Shown here: positions 7,199 to 12,781 of the stretch, one piece after another
Numbering within the stretch: the first letter of the stretch is position 1
How the letters are laid out: each line of letters opens with the position of its first letter
Position numbers and translations under genes: made by a program
Origin: Thermoplasmata archaeon
GTDB taxonomy: Archaea; Thermoplasmatota; Thermoplasmata; Thermoplasmatales; Thermoplasmataceae
Reading direction: 5' to 3'
Assembly: GCA_021827885.1 (NCBI GenBank)
Contig: JAKAUD010000199.1
Span: forward strand, 1-12,781
Length of the DNA stretch: 12,781 nt
Notes under the pieces: generated by a model
What the model was told of the DNA's origin: nothing
Databases searched by the model: none
What the model saw: only the letters and a program-made list of their open reading frames with translations

Positions 7199-7206
7199 AA
7201 TAAATA
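7199..7206 (+). promoter_or_regulatory. TATA-like box of the small unknown gene
   Basis: AATAAATA is centred 23 bases before TTG 7226 and 32 bases before ATG 7235, so it allows a leaderless or very short-leader message. An imperfect palindrome, CATTC/GAATG with a 5-base spacer, lies at 7168-7182 just upstream and could be an operator. Confidence 0.35.
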
Positions 7207-7234
7207 CCTTCCACCAATCTGCGTCTTGAAACTA

Positions 7235-7462
7235 ATGAAGACATATCTAAAGGTAACATTTTCAAGCGAAGGCGCAAAACCAAGTGAAATTATTAACAGA
7301 TTGCGTTCGCTTGGATTCAAACCACTCATTGGCGAACAGGATTTAATATATGAATGGGGTGAAAATGCAACCACCGAGGATTCGATTTGGTTCGCAGATA
7401 AAATACAGGCTACCTTGGAAGGCTTCAAGGTCTTATTCCAGATTGAGACTCTGAACGATTAA
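7235..7462 (+). CDS. Small protein of unknown function (75 residues)
   Basis: I do not recognise this family. From ATG 7235 the product is 75 residues; TTG 7226 would add three. It has no cysteine, no signal peptide and no membrane segment. It looks like a compact alpha/beta domain: a strand (YLKVTFSS), a helix (KPSEIINRLRSLG), two strands around FKPLIG and DLIYEWG, a helix (SIWFADKIQATLEG) and a final strand (FKVLFQIETL). That beta-alpha-beta-beta-alpha-beta order is ferredoxin-like, as in ACT or RAM small-molecule or RNA-binding domains, but this is inference from residue pattern only. It converges on rpr2 with a shared TTAA at the two stops. The antisense frame across the same DNA is Ser/Cys-rich and judged a shadow. 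Confidence 0.7.
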   Translation: MKTYLKVTFSSEGAKPSEIINRLRSLGFKPLIGEQDLIYEWGENATTEDSIWFADKIQATLEGFKVLFQIETLND

Positions 7463-7743
7463 TCAATATTAATCCGACGGATATTGCCACAATTTAAACA
7501 GGTTATTTTCAATAGCTTCCCGGATATCCTCACTCTGAAGTTTCTTGAATATAGCATTTTGCAATTTTTGCAATAAAGCCGCTTGATGCTTTGTGGTAGC
7601 GTAATATCGGCCCTTAAAGCGATTTTTTCCATAATATTCAGGTATCTTGAACTAAGTTTGGCATCTCTGGCCTCATTGCTCAACCTGAACATGTTGATTA
7701 TTCTCCTGTTCGCAATCTTGATTATTTCGCCCTTATCTCGCAA
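7459..7743 (-). CDS. rnp4: Ribonuclease P protein component 4 (Rpp21/Rpr2 homologue)
   Basis: Rpp21 is one of the archaeal RNase P proteins that support the catalytic RNA in 5' processing of pre-tRNA, acting with Rpp29. The sequence shows the N-terminal basic helices (IKIANRRIINMF, then SSRYLNIMEKIALRADI), the connecting LPQSIKRLYCKNC, and a four-cysteine zinc ribbon CxxC...CxxC (CKNC and CLNC) with the family ending CGNIRR. From TTG 7743 the protein is 94 residues. The alternative TTG 7752 gives 97. The TATA-like box at 7763-7773 is centred 25 bases before 7743, which favours the shorter form. The stop shares TTAA with the convergent small gene. Confidence 0.93.
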   Translation of the reverse strand: MRDKGEIIKIANRRIINMFRLSNEARDAKLSSRYLNIMEKIALRADITLPQSIKRLYCKNCKMLYSRNFRVRISGKLLKITCLNCGNIRRINID

Positions 7744-7753
7744 TGAACACAAA

Positions 7754-7773
7754 GAATTAAATCGTATATAAAA
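7754..7773. promoter_or_regulatory. Overlapping divergent core promoters of rpr2 and the HAD phosphatase gene
   Basis: Only 39 bases separate the two starts (7743 minus, 7783 plus). The minus-strand box TTTTATATACG (7763-7773) is 25 bases before the rpr2 start. The plus-strand box GAATTAAAT (7754-7762) is about 25 bases before the GTG at 7783. The boxes are adjacent, so polymerases probably compete. Confidence 0.4.
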
Positions 7774-7782
7774 TTTGAAGGT

Positions 7783-8454
7783 GTGATCAGGAAGATTATA
7801 TTGGATATTGATGGAACCCTGACCGATATGGATCTCAAGGTTGATCCTGAAATCATTGATTCCCTTAGATATGTTCAGAGACAGGGAATCAGCATAGATC
7901 TCTGCAGTGGAAATGTGTTGCCGGTAATGATGGGCATCAGGAACATACTTGGTTTGAAAGGTTATCTTGCAGCAGAAAACGGTGGAATTTTTTATGCAAA
8001 AGGCTCTATCAGGAAGGATTTCTCCAATGAAGCCCCATTAGCCGCCTTTGAACTAATAAAGAAATATTTCAACGTGACGGAACCCGTAACAAACAGATGG
8101 CGAGAGACATCAATAGCCTTCAACTGTAGCGGTGACATTGAAACCTTAAAATCTTTTGCAAAAGAATTTCCTGTTTCTATCCAGTACAGCAAATTTGCAT
8201 ACCATATTCTCAACAAAAATCAGGATAAGGGACACGCTGTGAACGCTATTATTGAAATGTCATCGGTTATGGCAGACGAAGTTCTCGTTTGCGGAGATTC
8301 GGAAAATGACCTTCCTATGTATATCGACAGTGTTCACAGGGCTGCGCTTTCAAATTCAGACGACAGGCTAAAGGAACGTGCAGACTATGTATCTGTCGAT
8401 AAATTTGGCAAGGGACTCGTCGAAATTCTAAGGTTCCATGATCTTATCGAATGA
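7783..8454 (+). CDS. Phosphoglycolate phosphatase, archaeal HAD type (TA0175-like)
   Basis: This HAD-superfamily hydrolase of the Cof/IIB type removes phosphate from 2-phosphoglycolate, by analogy to the Thermoplasma acidophilum TA0175 enzyme. The 223-residue protein has motif I DIDGTLTD (8-15, nucleophile Asp8 and acid Asp10), motif II Ser42 in CSGN, a C2-type cap between about 80 and 150, motif III Lys149 in NQDKGHAV, and motif IV GDSENDLPM (171-179). All catalytic residues are present and length is normal. The start GTG 7783 is the only in-frame candidate close to the promoter. The 3' end overlaps the convergent pyrC end by 27 bases. Activity on other small phosphoesters is possible in this family. 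Confidence 0.92.
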   Translation: MIRKIILDIDGTLTDMDLKVDPEIIDSLRYVQRQGISIDLCSGNVLPVMMGIRNILGLKGYLAAENGGIFYAKGSIRKDFSNEAPLAAFELIKKYFNVTEPVTNRWRETSIAFNCSGDIETLKSFAKEFPVSIQYSKFAYHILNKNQDKGHAVNAIIEMSSVMADEVLVCGDSENDLPMYIDSVHRAALSNSDDRLKERADYVSVDKFGKGLVEILRFHDLIE

Positions 8455-9705
8455 TTTGTATTTTCCAAAATGATCATCGATCAATTCATTATTTTCTATG
8501 GCAATTTCCCCTCCTAATACAACGTTATCTGGAAAGATTGCCTCGAACCCATGGAACGGTGTGAAGGGATTTTTTGAGTGAAGCCTTCCTTCATTGATTT
8601 TCCTGGCAGACGAAAAGTTAACCGTGAAAAAGTCAGCACCATAACCTTTTTCTATAACACCTTTCTTCAGTCCGAACTGAGCTGGTGGATTGAGTATTGC
8701 AGTGTTTACAAACACTTCCATTGGCACTATTTTCTTCCTCACCAAATTGAGGATCAAGGGAACCCGGGTTTCAACCCCAATCATCCCCGATTTTGCATGC
8801 TGAAAATCTCCCTTGTCATATTCAGTATGGGGAGCATGATCAGAAGAAAGCAGTTGGATATCGCCGTTTATATATGCCTGGAAATTCTCCATTCTGGTTT
8901 TCTCATCCCTGATTGGTGGATTCACCTTTCCCCATGAGCCTGAAAGTTTCTCGCACGAAAGAAGCATGTGCTGCGGTAGAATTTCCTTCTGGAACGTAAT
9001 ATCACCCAACGATCTTACGTTTCCGTAGTCACTAATATGGGCTGCTATCTTTCTTCGCATTGAAAATGAGTTCATTTTTTTCATGGCATCAAGTTCACAC
9101 TGTGATTTTCTGGAAAAATGGTGGTCACACATACTTTCCTCCTTTATTGCATTATTTCGCAAGCAACTGCCGGATTCACAGTGGAAAATAATGTTCTTTC
9201 CAAGTTCATCAAGTTTGGATTGATTCGCTTCGCTGATCTCCTCTATGCCAGTCGCATTTGTGCTCTCTCCCATAAATACTTTTATGCCTGCAGATTCTTT
9301 ATGGATTAACGGAATATTATCTCCGTTGAACATGGAATGGAACCCATAATCACAGAATGATCTGCCCTTGATGGCACTTTTCTTTTTTTCGTATATTTCA
9401 TAGTCTACAACTGAAATTGAATTGTTGGGCATGTCCATGATGGTTGTGGTTCCGCCGAATATTGCAGACATGCTTCCGGTAGAGAAATCTTCCTTGTCTG
9501 TCTCTCCGGGATCCCTGAAATGCACGTGTATATCAGTGGCACCTGGGAATACTGCCCCATTAAGCTCTATTACCCTCTTAACATTCTGGAACTTTGACAT
9601 GGATTTGATCTTTCCATCAGCTATTCCGATATACAAATCATCAAATGTTCCGTTCCTATAGAACTTCCCGTGATAGAAAAATTCAGAATTTTCGAGCTCT
9701 TCCAT
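8428..9705 (-). CDS. pyrC: Dihydroorotase, class I
   Basis: It cyclises N-carbamoyl-aspartate to dihydroorotate, step three of UMP synthesis. From ATG 9705 the protein has 425 residues, a normal class I length. Metal ligands are visible: His60 and His62 in DIHVHFRDPG, the carbamylated Lys142 in GIKVFMG, His175 in IIFHCES, His223 in AAHIS and Asp289 in LSSDHAPH. Substrate-site motifs NPPIRDE and SGMIGVETR are also present. An ATG eight codons upstream (9729) is in frame. However, ATG 9705 is preceded by AGGAGGGG and overlaps the queE stop as TGATG, so 9705 is preferred and implies coupled translation. It is the last gene of the pyrD-pyrK-queE-pyrC unit and overlaps the HAD phosphatase gene tail to tail. 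Confidence 0.95.
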   Translation of the reverse strand: MEELENSEFFYHGKFYRNGTFDDLYIGIADGKIKSMSKFQNVKRVIELNGAVFPGATDIHVHFRDPGETDKEDFSTGSMSAIFGGTTTIMDMPNNSISVVDYEIYEKKKSAIKGRSFCDYGFHSMFNGDNIPLIHKESAGIKVFMGESTNATGIEEISEANQSKLDELGKNIIFHCESGSCLRNNAIKEESMCDHHFSRKSQCELDAMKKMNSFSMRRKIAAHISDYGNVRSLGDITFQKEILPQHMLLSCEKLSGSWGKVNPPIRDEKTRMENFQAYINGDIQLLSSDHAPHTEYDKGDFQHAKSGMIGVETRVPLILNLVRKKIVPMEVFVNTAILNPPAQFGLKKGVIEKGYGADFFTVNFSSARKINEGRLHSKNPFTPFHGFEAIFPDNVVLGGEIAIENNELIDDHFGKYKSFDKIMEP

Positions 9706-10334
9706 CAGACTCCCCTCCTGTTTCCCCATATGAGTTTATGCAGTTGAGGCAAAACCCTTACATTGATCCTGTCTTCCAGAACCTTTTCAGCGAGCCATTT
9801 CAGATCAACACCCCATGCCGGCTGGAAGAGAATCTCGCTTGTACTCTTCCACTGTTTTGCGTAGGATAGGGCGAATGTATAATCATTAACGTCGCTGATT
9901 ACAAACTTTATGTAGTCGCCAGGGCGGAGCATGTTTAAGTTCCCTTTAAACAGGAACTCGGATTCTCCTGATGACGGCGTTTTAATATCCATATCAATGT
10001 AAGTGCCATTTATCTTGACAACTTCACTTAGATCTAAGGAACCTCCTGTTTCCAGGAGTACATTCTTTCCTGATTCTGTACATCCTTTCATGAATTTGAT
10101 GGCCTCCCGTTGGAGCATTGGCTCCCCACCCGTGAAACAGATCCAGTCCTCTGGTATTTTTCCTATTTCATCCAGAATGGTTTCTAACAATACCTCTTCT
10201 CCTCCACTGAACGTATAAGTGGAATCGCACCACCTGCACCTGAGGTTGCAGTGATTGGTGCGTACAAAGTACATGGGCAACCCTATGAATTTTCCTTCCC
10301 CCTGTATGCTATGAAACCTTTCTGTCAACAACAT
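9705..10334 (-). CDS. queE: 7-carboxy-7-deazaguanine synthase (radical SAM)
   Basis: QueE converts 6-carboxytetrahydropterin to 7-carboxy-7-deazaguanine, a precursor of archaeosine or queuosine in tRNA. The 209-residue protein begins with the family signature TERFHSIQGEGKFIG (4-18). It has the radical-SAM cluster motif CNLRCRWC (Cys29, Cys33, Cys36), the CxxxCxxC spacing typical of QueE with Trp35 between the last two. The SAM-binding GGE appears in CFTGGEPMLQ (67-76), with a short partial barrel and the C-terminal PQLHKLIWGNRRG. Length is normal. ATG 10334 follows pyrK after 15 bases; its 3' end overlaps pyrC by one base. A TATA-like ATAAAA about 22 bases upstream, within the end of pyrK, could give an extra promoter. 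Its placement inside a pyrimidine operon is functionally unexplained. Confidence 0.93.
   Translation of the reverse strand: MLLTERFHSIQGEGKFIGLPMYFVRTNHCNLRCRWCDSTYTFSGGEEVLLETILDEIGKIPEDWICFTGGEPMLQREAIKFMKGCTESGKNVLLETGGSLDLSEVVKINGTYIDMDIKTPSSGESEFLFKGNLNMLRPGDYIKFVISDVNDYTFALSYAKQWKSTSEILFQPAWGVDLKWLAEKVLEDRINVRVLPQLHKLIWGNRRGV
9712..9719 (-). promoter_or_regulatory. Strong ribosome binding site of pyrC inside the queE 3' end
   Basis: AGGAGGGG on the minus strand sits in the last queE codons, a few bases before ATG 9705. It decides the pyrC start against the upstream ATG at 9729. Confidence 0.7.
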
Positions 10335-10349
10335 TTTAAACGATCCCTT

Positions 10350-11099
10350 TTATTGAAACCAAACCCTTTTCCCTGATTCTGAAAGCCTTGTCCTGCCGAA
10401 CTCCTCCATTTTCTTGACTTCCTCAAGGTTGAATGTCGGTCCGTCCCTGCAAACCTGAAGCCCATCAACAGAGCAAGAATCACACAGGCCAATGCCACAT
10501 TTCATGCTTCTTTCCAGCGACAATTCCATGTTTATTTTCTTATCAGATACATAATCAACTATTGATTTAAGCATTCTCTCAGGGCCGCAAACATAAATCA
10601 TCCTGAAAGATTCCAGATCTAGCACTTTCATGCCTTCAACTATATTCCCCTTGATTCCGGATGTTCCATCGTCCGTGGCTACGGTTAATTTATCACTCCC
10701 GAAAAGTTCCTTGAACAGGAGTTCGTCTTGGCTTCTTGCGGCGATAAGCCCATGGGCATTCTCGTTGAACATGGGCCTCAGCGATGCCATTCCAGACCCA
10801 CCCCCGACCAGGAGAATTTTTCCATCTACCCTGGTGAATCCTTTCCCGTATGGTCCTCTGAGGAAGATTCTTTCACCTGGTTTAGTGGCAGCCAGGACAT
10901 TTGATGTGTCCCCATATTTCTTCACGGTAAGGCATTTTTCCTCACCGATCATTGATAGGGACATGGGAATCTCAGATTTTCCAGGAACCCATACCATTAC
11001 GAACTGGCCTGGTTCTACTGGGATATCCAATTTGAAATAGAGTGAATTTACAGTTGGCGTATTTATCTCGTTTCTTAAGATTCTTGGTGAATAAATCAC
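10350..11099 (-). CDS. pyrK: Dihydroorotate dehydrogenase electron-transfer subunit
   Basis: PyrK carries FAD and a 2Fe-2S cluster and passes electrons from class 1B PyrD to NAD+. The 249-residue product has the flavin motif PMSLSM (45-50) and GPYGKGF (82-88), the nucleotide-binding glycine motif LVGGGSGMASL (97-107), CGPERML (171-177), and the iron-sulfur ligands Cys201, Cys206, Cys209 and Cys217 in the CGIGLCDSC segment and after it. All are in normal order and length. The GTG start at 11099 overlaps the pyrD stop as GTGA (4 bases), a standard coupling arrangement, with a G-rich site (AGGGGG) about 11 bases upstream. Adjacency to pyrD supports the PyrDK assignment over other ferredoxin-reductase-like proteins. 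Confidence 0.94.
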   Translation of the reverse strand: MIYSPRILRNEINTPTVNSLYFKLDIPVEPGQFVMVWVPGKSEIPMSLSMIGEEKCLTVKKYGDTSNVLAATKPGERIFLRGPYGKGFTRVDGKILLVGGGSGMASLRPMFNENAHGLIAARSQDELLFKELFGSDKLTVATDDGTSGIKGNIVEGMKVLDLESFRMIYVCGPERMLKSIVDYVSDKKINMELSLERSMKCGIGLCDSCSVDGLQVCRDGPTFNLEEVKKMEEFGRTRLSESGKRVWFQ

Positions 11100-12004
11100 G
11101 TGAGTGCCAACCCCCTGAAATCTTCGATTTTAGTATAGCCTTCAGCTGCCATAAACTCTTCAAGTTCATTAGACACTTTGGAGAAAATACCTCTTCCGTG
11201 CTTCCATAAGGCGGTTCCAATCTGCACTGCAGAAGCCCCGGCCATAATATACTCAATGGCATCTACGGCGGATTCTATGCCCCCAACTCCAATTACAGGA
11301 ATATCAATGCTCGATTTAACCTCATACACGCACCTGATCCCCACTGGCTTGATACTTGGACCGGATAGTCCGCCTAATCTATTTGTAAGAACAGGCCTTC
11401 CTGAGTGGATATCTATTTTCATCCCCCTTACAGTGTTGATAAGAACAATGGCGTCAGAATCTGATGCCGCTCTTGCAATGTCAATCAGGCTTGTCACGTT
11501 TGGGCTCAGTTTGGACCATACGGGAATCTTTACTGAACCTTTTACATTCTCCACAATTTCCTTCACCAGAGAAGAGTCGCCCCCAATCTCGGATCCAAAT
11601 CCCTTTACATGCGGGCATGAGAGGTTTAATTCTATTGCATCTGTTCCATATTCCTCCATCTTTCCCGCAAGATGGACAAACTCATTAACATCCTTTCCAA
11701 AGATACTTCCTACAACGGGTTTTCCAGATTTTTTTGCGATTTTGATTTCATTGCCTACATTCAAGATACCGGGATTCGGTAATCCCACAGCATTAATGAC
11801 TATTGGATCATCAACCGAAACTATGGGAGGTTTATACCCACTTCTTTCCTCCATTCCTATGGATTTTGTGACGACAGCCGCTGCTCCTTCATCAAGTATT
11901 CTCCTCATGGTATATCCATTCTCATCAAGGATTCCTGAAGCAAGCAGGAATGGATTTGATAATTGTAGAGAGCCGGCAGAAGTTGAAATGTCAGGTTTAC
12001 TCAT
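11096..12004 (-). CDS. pyrD: Dihydroorotate dehydrogenase, class 1B catalytic subunit
   Basis: PyrD oxidises dihydroorotate to orotate using bound FMN, with PyrK relaying electrons. The 302-residue TIM-barrel protein has TKSIG (46-50), INAVGLPNPG (70-79), the active-site loop NLSCPH with catalytic Cys130 (the Cys marks class 1; class 2 has Ser), KLSPNVT (165-171), NTVRGM (190-195), GGLSG (211-215), and the FMN phosphate motifs GVGGI (239-243) and GTA (263-265). Length is normal and no residue is missing. ATG 12004 is preceded by a TATA-like box at 12022-12034 and no ribosome site, consistent with a leaderless first gene. It heads the pyrD-pyrK-queE-pyrC operon. A long open frame on the opposite strand is a shadow. 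Confidence 0.95.
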   Translation of the reverse strand: MSKPDISTSAGSLQLSNPFLLASGILDENGYTMRRILDEGAAAVVTKSIGMEERSGYKPPIVSVDDPIVINAVGLPNPGILNVGNEIKIAKKSGKPVVGSIFGKDVNEFVHLAGKMEEYGTDAIELNLSCPHVKGFGSEIGGDSSLVKEIVENVKGSVKIPVWSKLSPNVTSLIDIARAASDSDAIVLINTVRGMKIDIHSGRPVLTNRLGGLSGPSIKPVGIRCVYEVKSSIDIPVIGVGGIESAVDAIEYIMAGASAVQIGTALWKHGRGIFSKVSNELEEFMAAEGYTKIEDFRGLALT

Positions 12005-12021
12005 GCATGTGCTGATTTTGA

Positions 12022-12034
12022 ATTATTATGTAAA
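12022..12034 (-). promoter_or_regulatory. TATA-like box of the pyrD operon
   Basis: On the minus strand the sequence reads TTTACATAATAAT, centred 24 bases before the pyrD ATG, as expected for a leaderless archaeal promoter. It is the only clear promoter for the four-gene operon, apart from a weak candidate inside the pyrK end. Confidence 0.5.
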
Positions 12035-12062
12035 GGTTCCTCATGCTCAGTTATCTGTTAGG

Positions 12063-12069
12063 AAAAAAA
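12063..12069 (-). terminator. T7 tract after the HisA-like gene
   Basis: A run of seven A on the plus strand is a T7 tract in the minus-strand transcript, about 55 bases after the stop codon at 12124. It probably separates the HisA-like gene from the pyr operon. Confidence 0.45.
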
Positions 12070-12123
12070 CAAGCTGATCACAAAGAAACAGTTTGATGGC
12101 ATAGAATTGATTCCTATACCGGA

Positions 12124-12609
12124 TCAGCAGTCGTATCTCAATTCCTCTGGAAAATCTGTGAGAGGAATGTAGTTTTCCCCGGGAATGCTCATTCCATAGT
12201 AAAATATCTGAATGCCCTTGGCAGCGTCAACAGGTGAACATCCAAGAAGATATTTACCTCCAGTCTTGATGAAATCCCTTGCCTCGAGTTGCGATCTATA
12301 ATGCATGATGATTTGATCGGATACTTCCATAAAATCCCTGATTTTTTCGTTGGATAAGGTATGATTCACTACTACCCTGCTGGCTCCGGCTATGATCATG
12401 TCAACAAAATCTGTCTCCATTGAAGGATATGCCATTAGGTTAAATTCAACATAACGGGAAATGAGAGAATATATTTTAAAATTGAACTTCCCACGCAATA
12501 GGGCATCCATGTCAACAACAAAGAACTCTTCGTCCGGAAGTCTCGAAAGATCGTCAATACCATCGAAATTGCCCAGTATTCTTGAATGGGCGATTATAAG
12601 GCATTTCAT
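12124..12609 (-). CDS. Shortened HisA-like (COG1411-type) barrel protein, function unknown
   Basis: The 161-residue product is not a clear known enzyme, but its middle resembles archaeal HisA-related proteins. FFVVDMDALLRGKFNFKIYSLISR (29-52, in two parts) matches the strand and helix usually written YVADLDAI...N...I, and MIIAGASRVVVNHT (71-84) matches the GA-x-RVVVGT segment of a beta/alpha barrel. The N-terminal strand with the HisA catalytic Asp and much of the second half are missing or unrecognisable; relatives are about 220-240 residues. The C-terminal part (110-161) has LLGCSPVDAAKGIQIFYYG and an acidic tail. It starts at ATG 12609 with a TATA-like box at 12633-12640 and ends before a T7 tract, so it is probably its own transcript. 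The assignment is from pattern memory only; no reaction is proposed. Confidence 0.6.
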   Translation of the reverse strand: MKCLIIAHSRILGNFDGIDDLSRLPDEEFFVVDMDALLRGKFNFKIYSLISRYVEFNLMAYPSMETDFVDMIIAGASRVVVNHTLSNEKIRDFMEVSDQIIMHYRSQLEARDFIKTGGKYLLGCSPVDAAKGIQIFYYGMSIPGENYIPLTDFPEELRYDC

Positions 12610-12632
12610 TCAGGTGAATAGATTGCACTATG

Positions 12633-12640
12633 TTAAATTA
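12633..12640 (-). promoter_or_regulatory. TATA-like box of the HisA-like gene
   Basis: TTAAATTA on the plus strand (TAATTTAA on the minus) is centred 27 bases before ATG 12609. Confidence 0.4.
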
Positions 12641-12658
12641 TTCTATTTTTTTGGAGTG

Positions 12659-12675
12659 TCACGGTGTATCACGGT
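12659..12675. repeat. Direct repeat TCACGGT, ten-base period
   Basis: TCACGGT occurs at 12659-12665 and 12669-12675, one helical turn apart, about 20 bases upstream of the TATA-like box of the HisA-like gene. The arrangement suits an activator or repressor site, but two 7-mers alone are weak support. Confidence 0.35.
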
Positions 12676-12781
12676 AGTATGCGAGAAGGCAATTTTATTA
12701 ATTAACTAAAAGACCTATTTTCAGCCACTTCGTATTCAAATGGTGAGAGAAATTATTCGCGGTCGTTAGCAAAAATTTAAT

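Noticed and set aside
7021..7428. 135-codon minus-strand open frame across the small gene region
   Set aside because: Its translation is Ser/Cys-rich with no recognisable pattern and lies antisense to the better-supported small gene, which has a promoter and a conserved-style convergent end.
11178..12077. 299-codon plus-strand open frame opposite pyrD
   Set aside because: It is a long shadow of pyrD. The pyrD frame contains every family motif and the antisense product has none.
12698..12781. Minus-strand open frame of 27 codons running in from the right edge
   Set aside because: Could be the C-terminus of a neighbouring gene, but the residues (ending NTKWLKIGLLVN) show no recognisable motif and the length is compatible with chance.
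1..12781. CRISPR arrays, tRNA or rRNA genes, toxin-antitoxin or defence clusters
   Set aside because: No spaced repeats, tRNA-like GGTTCRA arm contexts or defence-gene motifs were seen on either strand.

Overview
The window looks like an ordinary chromosomal segment of a thermoacidophilic archaeon of the order Thermoplasmatales (Thermoplasma, Ferroplasma or Cuniculiplasma-like). The archaeal signs are an Orc1/Cdc6 initiator, an RNase P Rpp21/Rpr2 subunit, a TA0175-type HAD phosphoglycolate phosphatase, an archaeal UPF0173 hydrolase, frequent TTG/GTG starts, and TATA-like boxes about 22 to 28 bases upstream of start codons (leaderless transcripts). The order-level assignment is inference from gene types and style; I could not search a database.

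Layout. Positions 1-461 hold the 3' part of a metallo-beta-lactamase-fold gene cut by the left edge. Positions about 521-1806 hold a dead IS200/IS605-type element: a tnpB gene broken by one frameshift and one nonsense codon, with similar small hairpins at both ends and no tnpA. Next come a divergent AlaX-type tRNA-editing gene (minus strand), folC (plus) and orc1/cdc6 (plus). The minus-strand pair 5692-6997 encodes a SAM-methyltransferase-like protein and a UPF0173 metal-dependent hydrolase. Then follow a small unknown plus-strand gene converging on rpr2 (RNase P component 4), and the HAD phosphatase diverging from rpr2. The right third is a tight minus-strand operon, pyrD-pyrK-queE-pyrC, preceded by a separate HisA-like gene with its own promoter and terminator.

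How the genes work together. PyrD and PyrK form a class 1B dihydroorotate dehydrogenase and PyrC is dihydroorotase, so three consecutive steps or subunits of UMP synthesis lie together. QueE, which makes the 7-deazaguanine precursor of archaeosine or queuosine, is embedded between pyrK and pyrC and coupled to pyrC by a TGATG junction. FolC serves folate coenzymes, Rpr2 serves tRNA 5' processing, AlaX serves tRNA proofreading and Orc1/Cdc6 serves replication initiation. Packing is dense: two convergent gene pairs end on one shared TTAA, and a third pair overlaps by 27 bases.

I did not find a clear new multi-gene system. The points most worth checking are an AlaX homologue that has lost three of the four expected zinc ligands, the tnpB remnant with an intact nuclease half, queE inside the pyr operon, and a shortened HisA-like barrel protein. 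Non-coding gaps (for example 2739-2933, 4237-4392 and 7031-7198) are all under 300 bases and hold only promoter-like sequences and small palindromes that I could recognise.
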